This document shows positions 57,541-64,000 of a DNA stretch of 64,000 nt, in pieces. Origin of the DNA: Capsaspora owczarzaki ATCC 30864. Lineage: Eukaryota; Opisthokonta; Filasterea. The stretch spans positions 314,141 through 378,140 of the forward strand of contig NW_011887303.1 of NCBI RefSeq assembly GCF_000151315.2, read 5' to 3'. The notes under the pieces are model-generated. The model saw only the letters and a program-made list of their open reading frames with translations, did no database searches and was not told the DNA's origin. A program made the position numbers and the translations under genes. Numbering within the stretch: position 1 is the stretch's first letter; every line of letters starts with the position of its first letter.

Positions 57541-58929
57541 ATTCAACGCTCGACCTTGACCAAAAGCAAAAAAAAAAAAAAAAAAAACAAAAAAAAAAAA
57601 AAAAAACAAAAACCGTATCGACGGAAATCCACTCTTTTTTTTTTTTTGTAAGTTTTTTTTTTTTCGTTGGATTTTGAATGAGAATATGAAAAGAAAAATC
57701 AGTAGTATTTTTGTACCGCACACAATTGTTGATGTGCGCTGGCGTCTTGCCAGTGCGGCGAGCATTGCACGGAAACACATGCGCTGTGCTGCTGCACACA
57801 CGTGCGGAGTCGGAGCGACAGTGGCCGCGCAAACGTGCGATAAAGCCGAGCGGCACAAAAAAACAAAAAAACAAAAAAAAAAAACAAGTTGGGCTTGAAA
57901 TTCAATGGAGACCTAGTTCTGTGGTCGCCTGCATCGCGGCCAGTGGGGGCCGAGTCGCGTGCATGGCCTTCGACAGCTGGTCATTTGGGCCCCCCGCCTC
58001 GGGTGGTTTGTTCCGGACTGCCATCGCCGCCCCGTTGCTGCCAATCTCGCTTTGAATCAAGTTCAATTGTCACTGCCAAAAAAAAAAAAAAAGATTCAAA
58101 AATAAAAAATATTCGGTTGTAAAGGAAAAAAAAAAAAAAAAAAACCGACAAGATTTGAAGCTTTTTAGATTTTAGATCTTTACCACAGTTTTATCAAAGA
58201 TCTGCTGCTGGGTTTGCAAGCATGACTTTTTGGTCGCTTGTCTGCTTCTTGTGAGCTCTTCATTGGTTCACCGCTCGGCTGTGGCGGGAGACAACCAAAA
58301 AGAAGCGTGAACAACAACAAGCCGAGGCAAAAGCGAGAAAACTACAAAAAAAAAAAAAAAAAAGAAAAAGAAAAGAAAATATCGGTTTTTTGATTTGTGG
58401 TATTCTCAATTTTGATGCAACGTCTGCTGCGCTTGTGATGATGGCGCCCGTCCTTGCAACACCTTAGTGAGGGGGGGAGGTAAAGGGTGGAGGAGTCCGA
58501 GGCTTGGGGCTGCGTGTTGTCTTGTGTGGGCAAAAATCATGACACTTTTTTTTTTTTTTTTTGGGTTTCCCACCTTATTCCCTTATTTCCCTACCTGGCA
58601 GTGTGTTTGGGCTGAACTGAACTGCAGTGTGTACAATGCAAAACTCACATGCATTCTCAATGTGTGTGTGTGTGTTCCTTACAAACAGAGCAACCAAAAC
58701 AACCGAACAAGTTTCGCTACTTTGTTCTGGTTTGAACCTGGCCTGACTACACTTCTCAGTCTGACTACCCCCGCGCTTGACTACCGACGAGCATACAAAG
58801 GAAAACAAGAAGGAAAACAAAAAACAAAGCGGTGGACGACAAAACCCTCCCTTTGGAACAAAAAAAAAAAGCCCCCACCCTCCAGTGCACACAACTCAAG
58901 CAGCCTGCAACAAGACCCATACAAACAAA
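57541..58929. other. AT- and homopolymer-rich intergenic region upstream of RapGEF
   Basis: About 1.4 kb with many A or T runs of 10-20 (for example 57,568-57,606, 57,633-57,664, 58,077-58,094, 58,126-58,144, 58,344-58,362 and 58,544-58,562). A GC-rich patch at ~57,895-58,055 is open in two plus frames without a convincing start. The last 250 bases are probably the RapGEF promoter and leader, with a TG run near 58,661-58,675. No gene called. Confidence 0.5.
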
Positions 58930-61587
58930 ATGTCGCGAAGGCTCACACTGATTGTCACCGACAGCGACGGCTTGGACAGCGAAGACCACGCCTCAGAAGG
59001 TAGCAATAGCCCGGCGCCAGTCAGCCCACAGCAACTCATTCCCGGTGGTGGCGGAGCTGCGGGCATGCTCGGCGTGGACGGCGAGAATGGCTCGGAAGGC
59101 TCGTCACGCATGAAGCGACGGTCGTCGTTGCGCGCCGTCTCGCTTGACGAGAGCTCGTCTTCCTCGGGCAAGCCCAAGATGGTTCGCAGAGGGCTCAATC
59201 GCTCCATCGTCTCGGCGAGTGGCAGTGGGCTGTCCGGAGGCGACAGCTCGGCCGGCCCTTCTGGCGACGAGGACGAGGACACGGATGGCGAGACGAGCAC
59301 CACCGCGTCGCTCCTGCAAGACACAGTGCGACTTGTTCTCGACAAGGCGCCCAAAGACCGCACTCCCGACGAAGTCAAGTCGCTTGTCAAAGACCTCGAA
59401 ATTCTCAGCGCGTTTGCGGCACTCAAGACGACCGCGCGGCGGGAACTGTGCGCAGCCATGACGCTGCGGCTGTTTGCCGAGTCCAACCAGATTATTGACT
59501 TGGTGGACGAGTACTGCAACCCGCAGTGGTTTGCCGTCATCCGCGGCTCGGTCGACGTTGTTGTGGATGGCGACATTCTCTGCACTATCAAAGAGGGCGA
59601 GTGCTTTGGCCACCAACCATTCGTGGTCGAGGGCGTGCGCCGAACGGATGCCACCATCATGACGCGCGAAGATTCCTGTGAACTCGTCACTGTTTCGTTG
59701 GAAGAGTATGAGCGCATCTTGAAGCTGGTTGAAAGCAACACGACGCGCGTCGAAGAAGGCGGCAAGGTCGTGCTCGTTCTCGAAAAGCGGACCGCCGCCG
59801 ACTCGTCCGGCGAAACCGTCAACGAGCTGATTGTGACGGCCACAGTGGACAAGCTCATCGAGCGACTCGTGTTGGACGAGCAGCATGTTTCGGACAAGTT
59901 TTACGTTTCAGACTTTTTCCTGACCTACCGCACCTTTATCTCGAGCGAGGAAGTGATCAATCGCTTGCTCGCCCGTCTCGCACAGCCAGCTTGCACGAAG
60001 CAGGTGAACGGAGCCTCCCGCTCGGAGGCTCAGGTCATTGCGTTCGTGGTGCTCTTCTGGCTGCACAACCATGCTGCGATCGACTTTGCCGGGAAACTGC
60101 CCATGCTTGATGCGCTTGCCAAGTTCGAGGGCTATCTCAACAAGTATGAGATGAACCGCGAGGTGCGGCAGTTGGCCTCCGCCAAGGAAAGCACCGGCCT
60201 TGTCCCAAAGTCTGCCGAGACTCAAACTTTGACAAAGTCCCTCTCGATCGACAATGCCGACCCCAAAGCCATGGCAAATCTCTTCAAGCGCAAGTCGTCG
60301 TTTGCTGGTCGCTTCCTTGGCCGCGGCAAGGACACTGAGAAGGGCATTGCGACCGCGCTGGGCGGCGCTCTGGCCATGGTCAACGGCGGCACCCCGTCCC
60401 CGTCCTCGCCGCTGGTTGAGGCAGCTGCTGCCGAAGGCGACATGGACGTCATCAAGATTTATCGACACGACCTGACGCACAAGTTTCTTCTTGTGCGCAA
60501 GAACACGACCGCACAAGAGGTTGTCGTCCAGGCTGTGGAGCAGTTCGGCATCAAGGCCAAGCACGAGAACGAGTACTCTCTCATGCAAGTGTTTGTTTCT
60601 GAAAAGCAGTCCATGGTACGACCAACACAAGACAACCTGGCTGCCAGCCTCAGCATCAACGCCCGCTTTTATCTGCGCTACAATTTGAATCCCGAGCGCT
60701 TCCCCGCTCCAGAGTCAATTGCGATTGAGGGCGAGAGTCAATTACTCAACATGGAGCCCTTGGATGTGGCCCGCGAGCTGACCATCCTCGACTCGCAGCT
60801 CTTCCGTGACATTCAAGTGCAAGAGTACGTCGAACACTTGTTCAAGCTCGGTATCGCCCAGACCGACGCGCTCAACAAGTTTGTCGACCGCTTCAACATG
60901 ATCAACTTTTGGGTCGTCAACGAAATTGTCATGACGCGCGATGTCAAGCGTCGCGTCGATGTCATCAAGGCGTTTGTGGCGATCGGCAAGCACCTGCGCA
61001 CCTTCAAGAACTACAACTCGCTGTTTGCCATCGTCTCGGGCTTGTCCAACACGGCCAGCACGCGCCTGAAGGAGACTTGGGAGAAGGTCCCCAAGCGCGT
61101 GTCCGAGTCGCTCAAGGAGCTGGAGGCGCTCATGAATCCCTCGCGCAACATGGGCATCTATCGCGCGCTGCTGGCCGACTCGAGCGCACCAATGACGCCC
61201 TTCTTCCCGCTCCTGATCAAGGATCTTGTCTTTATCCACGAAGGCAATCCATCCAAGGTCGACGGCATGATCAACTTTGAAAAGCTGCGCATGATTGCGC
61301 GCACCCTGCGCACGATTTCGGACATGTGCCTTATCGCCTACGAGTCGGACGATTTCGGCGACGCAAATTCCAAGGACGGCCGAGGCACAGTGCGAGGCGG
61401 TGGCACGTCCTCCTCGTCTGTCTTCCGAAAAATGTACGAGCAGGGCCGCATGAAGTACTATATTATCGAGTATTTCCGCGATCTCAAAGTGGAGCGAGAC
61501 CAGGTCAAGCTGAACGAAGGCGCTGCGCTTTTGGAGAAGGGAGCTGGCACTGTTCGTCGCTCCTCGCCGAATGTCCAACTCCAATGA
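58930..61587 (+). CDS. RAPGEF2: Rap/Ras guanine-nucleotide exchange factor (cNBD-REM-RA-CDC25)
   Basis: One exon encodes 885 residues. In order: a disordered Ser-rich start (1-150); a cyclic-nucleotide-binding-like domain (~180-260, FAVIRGSVDVVVDG then GECFGHQPF); a REM/RasGEF-N domain (~305-420, YVSDFFLTYRTFISSEEV); a disordered basic linker; a Ras-association domain (~505-585, IKIYRHDLTHKFLLVRKNTT); and a CDC25 exchange domain (~610-850, LDVARELTILDSQLFRDI, FNMINFWVVNEI, FKNYNSLFAIVSGL, PFFPLLIKDLVFIHEG). This is the PDZ-GEF (RAPGEF2/6) order but with no PDZ domain. The cNBD lacks a clear cAMP phosphate-binding Arg motif, as in PDZ-GEFs. It should load GTP on Rap- or Ras-type proteins. The ATG at 58930 follows an A-rich leader. 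Lack of introns over 2.6 kb is unusual here. Confidence 0.92.
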   Translation: MSRRLTLIVTDSDGLDSEDHASEGSNSPAPVSPQQLIPGGGGAAGMLGVDGENGSEGSSRMKRRSSLRAVSLDESSSSSGKPKMVRRGLNRSIVSASGSGLSGGDSSAGPSGDEDEDTDGETSTTASLLQDTVRLVLDKAPKDRTPDEVKSLVKDLEILSAFAALKTTARRELCAAMTLRLFAESNQIIDLVDEYCNPQWFAVIRGSVDVVVDGDILCTIKEGECFGHQPFVVEGVRRTDATIMTREDSCELVTVSLEEYERILKLVESNTTRVEEGGKVVLVLEKRTAADSSGETVNELIVTATVDKLIERLVLDEQHVSDKFYVSDFFLTYRTFISSEEVINRLLARLAQPACTKQVNGASRSEAQVIAFVVLFWLHNHAAIDFAGKLPMLDALAKFEGYLNKYEMNREVRQLASAKESTGLVPKSAETQTLTKSLSIDNADPKAMANLFKRKSSFAGRFLGRGKDTEKGIATALGGALAMVNGGTPSPSSPLVEAAAAEGDMDVIKIYRHDLTHKFLLVRKNTTAQEVVVQAVEQFGIKAKHENEYSLMQVFVSEKQSMVRPTQDNLAASLSINARFYLRYNLNPERFPAPESIAIEGESQLLNMEPLDVARELTILDSQLFRDIQVQEYVEHLFKLGIAQTDALNKFVDRFNMINFWVVNEIVMTRDVKRRVDVIKAFVAIGKHLRTFKNYNSLFAIVSGLSNTASTRLKETWEKVPKRVSESLKELEALMNPSRNMGIYRALLADSSAPMTPFFPLLIKDLVFIHEGNPSKVDGMINFEKLRMIARTLRTISDMCLIAYESDDFGDANSKDGRGTVRGGGTSSSSVFRKMYEQGRMKYYIIEYFRDLKVERDQVKLNEGAALLEKGAGTVRRSSPNVQLQ

Positions 61588-61994
61588 TTGTAGTAGTGGT
61601 TTCCACCAGTCTTGCAAATCCTGTGTCTAGTTGTTGTATTTGTTTGCCTGTTTCTTCTTGCTCTTCTTCTTGTTCTTGTTCTTGTTCTGCTTATCTCTGT
61701 GTCATGCTCATCCCTGTTTGCCACCAGCCTTACCGGAATTTGGTTTGTTGTTTCATTCGTGCGCCCCTTTTCGTTGGTTTTTTTTTTATTGCTTTGGTTT
61801 TGTATTGTGTTGCGTGTCTGCTGCATGTCAGAGCCGGGTGTTCTTGCATGTTCTATTTCTTCTCCCCTTGCCACACTTTTCCCCATCTTGTCTGAAAATA
61901 CAAACAATGGTTCAAAATCGGATTTTTTCCTTCAATTTCAAAAAGCCAAACTCACTCCTTTTTTTTTTTTTTTTTTTTTTCTATTTGATTTACA
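61588..61994. other. Region between RapGEF and the small membrane-protein gene
   Basis: About 400 T-rich bases with CTTCTTGTT-like repeats (~61,648-61,690) and a run of about 21 T (61,960-61,980) a few bases before the next ATG. It should hold the RapGEF 3' UTR and a short promoter. Confidence 0.45.
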
Positions 61995-63120
61995 ATGAGC
62001 TCGAGTGACGAAGACGCAGAGCGCAGCGACGGCTCCGGCCATGTTCTGGCGAGCAAGCGCAAGTCCAAGAAGCTGCTTGGCCAGCGCACCAACACCAAGG
62101 CGAGTCTTGCTTTGGGAGGGGGTGGTGGTGGTTTGGTGGTTTTGGGTCTGCCTGAGCGTCTTGCATTGAGAGTTCAAAACGCCTCGACGACGACCACTCG
62201 GCCAACCTACTGTCACTCAAGATGCTCGATATATCAACTCCATGGCTTAAACAGGCTTGATTGTGGAAATGGGTGCGGGGGTTGGGGGTTGGAGGTTTGA
62301 CTTGTTGAATTGGGAGCGGTTTCATACAGATACTGACCGTTTTGCTTGGGCACTCGCACTTGGACATGCCAGGCGCAATGGCTGCTCGGGGCGGACAACC
62401 CACACCACTTGCCAGAGGACTTGCACAAGTTCATCCAGACGTCGGGCGCCGTGCAGACTGCGCTGCTCGCTCCGGCCTTCCTGTCGCCGTTGGCGGTCTT
62501 GCAGCTTGTTGGAGTGACCGCCGACGAGCTCACCACCCGCATCACCGCCGCTGCCATCATGGGTATGGCGCACTTTGTTTTGCTTGGATTTGGAGTTGGC
62601 ACTTTTGCCATTGGTGGAAATGTTTGAATGTTGGGTTGGGCTGGGCTGGGTTGGGTTGGGTTGTGTGTGCCGCTCTGCGCCAAATTGACCACCTTCGCCA
62701 AACCGCTCGAGTTTGAGGTTTCTGGTCAACAATATCACACTCAACGTGTCATTGCGTGCGCATCTAGGCCTTGGTGTTTGCAAGTACACACTCTCGGATA
62801 ACGGCTTTTCCGCCGTGCACACGCTGACTTCCGTCGAAGGCCTTGTTTCGACCTTGGCGGCCACCGGTAACTTTTTAGCCACTGCTCTCATGCAGACGGC
62901 GTTATATACCTTTTGGTCTTGCTCTTTTTCTTGGATGTGCCATTCTTTGCCTCACTTGAAGCTCAACGGTGCTGTAGGGGTTATTTTGTCGCTGCTCGAG
63001 CGTCCCGCCGCCCGATCCGTGCCTGCCTACATTATGTTTGGCGCATGTATCGCTTCGAGCGCCGCTTCGTTCCTTGTTCATCGACGACTGACCACTATCG
63101 CCCGGGATGCCAATCGATAA
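61995..63120 (+). CDS. Small multi-pass membrane protein (unrecognised)
   Basis: Three exons, 61995..62099, 62373..62562 and 62768..63120, phases 0 and 1, encode 215 residues. The start is acidic then basic (MSSSDEDAE ... KRKSKKLLGQ). It is followed by a soluble stretch (ADNPHHLPEDLHKFI) and several hydrophobic helices (LLAPAFLSPLAVLQLVGV, LVSTLAATGNFLATAL, and two near the C-terminus around GAVGVILSLL and YIMFGACIASSAASFLV). The first intron uses a GC donor (AAG|GCGAGT). I do not recognise a family. The last exon is also open in another frame in its middle part, so the exon structure there could be more complex. Confidence 0.55.
62630..62665 (+). repeat. (GGGTT)n/(GGGCT)n-like tract in an intron
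   Basis: About seven TTGGG/CTGGG units in a row in the second intron of the membrane-protein gene. Short and interstitial. Confidence 0.75.
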
Positions 63121-63533
63121 TCTGCTGGTGATATGATGTTCCCTCGTCTGTAGTTGGGGGTTTTCATCCCCACGCGACCACCCCCTGTCGCTCTTCTTGC
63201 ATTGCTCTTTTTTGTTGAAACTCTTTGCGATGCTTCAACATTTTCATGTGTGAAATTGGTTTTACGTAGTGAAATACAGACCATGTTTTTAAGACCAAAC
63301 AACCTCCAGCATGTGTCCGCCTTGGTTGCTTTTCTGCCGCCAAACAGCAGAGCTCGTCCCGATTTGAAAAAAACCCCAATAAAATACAAGAACGACACTC
63401 GTCAGTCTTGCTTTTTTTTGCCCCGTTTCGTTGCCGCTGTTTTCAAAAAAGACCGGCAATTTTGTTCTCGATTTTAGGGGTTGGCAGTGTGCTTTTTGTG
63501 TTTGTTTACCAAAACTGCGAGATTTGCAAGAAA
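63121..63533. other. Intergenic region before the last gene
   Basis: About 410 bases, AT-rich, with an AATAAA at ~63,378-63,383 that could be a polyadenylation signal. No coding signal. Confidence 0.45.
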
Positions 63534-64000
63534 ATGGCTACTTGCCGCTCATGCTCTGCGCTCATGCTGGCTGCTGTTAGCTGCATGATTGCTGCTATTA
63601 CGCTTGGCACGGGTGCTACTTTTGCTGCTGCGCTGCGACCTCCGTCCGGCCTGTATGGCATTGGCGCCAATTTTAACTTGGTGCGCATCGATCCGAAAAC
63701 GGGCAACATCACGACGGTCGGACCTGCCGTGCCCTTCCTCCAATCCCAGCAGCTGGCGGCGGTGGATCCCGTCAGTAGCATCTTTTATGCCGTTGGACAA
63801 AACGCGACGGGTCAGGTCGTGATTGGGCTGGACATGAACACCGGACTCGTCGTTTCTCAGACGCCGCTCCCGTTCGTCTCGAGTATGTTCATTGGCGTTG
63901 GTCAAGTGTTCGACTTTGACCCCCTTACAAATCGGCTCATTGCCATGGGGCGCGAAGCAGGCAATTCCACCCACTTCATTCTTTCGATCAACCCAATCAC
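63534..64000 (+). CDS. Secreted protein, beta-propeller-like, N-terminal part
   Basis: The frame opens at ATG 63534 and runs off the right edge, so about 155 residues are seen. The first ~33 residues are a hydrophobic signal peptide (LMLAAVSCMIAAITLGTGATFAAA). The rest shows repeat-like strands: LYGIGANFNLVRIDPKTGNITTVG, then AVDPVSSIFYAVG and FDFDPLTNRLIAMG. Such repeats of the (Y-x-I-x-x-N-x-L-x-x-I-D-P-x-T-G) type are usual in secreted beta-propellers. No catalytic motif is seen. Family and full length are unknown. Confidence 0.7.
   Translation, partial: MATCRSCSALMLAAVSCMIAAITLGTGATFAAALRPPSGLYGIGANFNLVRIDPKTGNITTVGPAVPFLQSQQLAAVDPVSSIFYAVGQNATGQVVIGLDMNTGLVVSQTPLPFVSSMFIGVGQVFDFDPLTNRLIAMGREAGNSTHFILSINPI

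Noticed and set aside
62630-62665. Interstitial telomere repeat
   Set aside because: Only about seven units mixing GGGTT and GGGCT, inside an intron; simple repeat is enough to explain it.
1-64000. CRISPR array, operon or biosynthetic cluster
   Set aside because: The window is eukaryotic with spliced single genes; no array of spaced repeats and no set of related enzymes is seen.

Overview
The window is nuclear DNA of a unicellular eukaryote with a compact, intron-rich genome. Most introns are about 60-120 bp with GT-AG ends, and most intergenic gaps are a few hundred bases. The gene set points to a unicellular holozoan, and I think Capsaspora-like is the best guess. It holds an Abl-type tyrosine kinase (SH3-SH2-kinase), a MAP3K1-type kinase with SWIM and RING fingers, an R7-type RGS protein (DEP-GGL-RGS), an NRBP pseudokinase and a cyclic-nucleotide-domain Rap/Ras GEF. 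The species assignment is inference. Exon limits below were read from splice motifs and reading-frame phase; every complete model listed adds up to a whole number of codons.

Layout, left to right. 0-9 kb: the 3' end of a chondroitin-type glycosyltransferase, then cactin, EAPP and SMG8, all on +. 9-16 kb: MAP3K1 on -. 16-21 kb: a gene with two tandem 2OG-oxygenase-like domains and a mitochondrial tyrosyl-tRNA synthetase, both on +. 21-25 kb: R7 RGS and a Ras-family GTPase on -. 26-28 kb: an intronless DUF4246 gene on +. 28-33 kb: PLRG1 and a C2H2 zinc-finger gene on -. 34-36 kb: TFIIF alpha on +. 36-38.6 kb: NRBP on -. 38.9-45.4 kb: ADHFE1 and PEX6 on +. 45.9-48.6 kb: a 51-codon two-exon microgene on - and mitochondrial processing peptidase alpha on +. 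48.8-51 kb: TBC1D13 on -. 51.6-55.2 kb: the Abl-type kinase on +. 55.8-57.5 kb: a broken serine-protease-like gene between short direct repeats. 58.9-61.6 kb: RapGEF on +. 62-64 kb: a small membrane protein and the start of a secreted protein, both on +.

How the genes relate: several act in signalling (Abl, MAP3K1, RGS, Ras, RapGEF, NRBP, TBC1D13). Others act in mRNA splicing, decay or transcription (cactin, PLRG1, SMG8, TFIIF alpha, and EAPP more loosely) or in organelle biogenesis (PEX6, MPP alpha, mitochondrial TyrRS, ADHFE1). They look like ordinary single genes packed closely and not like an operon or one multi-gene system. Three close head-to-head pairs may share promoters: NRBP/ADHFE1, microgene/MPP alpha and TBC1D13/Abl.

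I did not find a convincing new multi-gene system. The best candidates for something undescribed are the tandem 2OG-oxygenase gene, the protease-like fossil with its flanking repeats, the 51-aa microgene, an unfamiliar zinc-finger protein and an unfamiliar small membrane protein.
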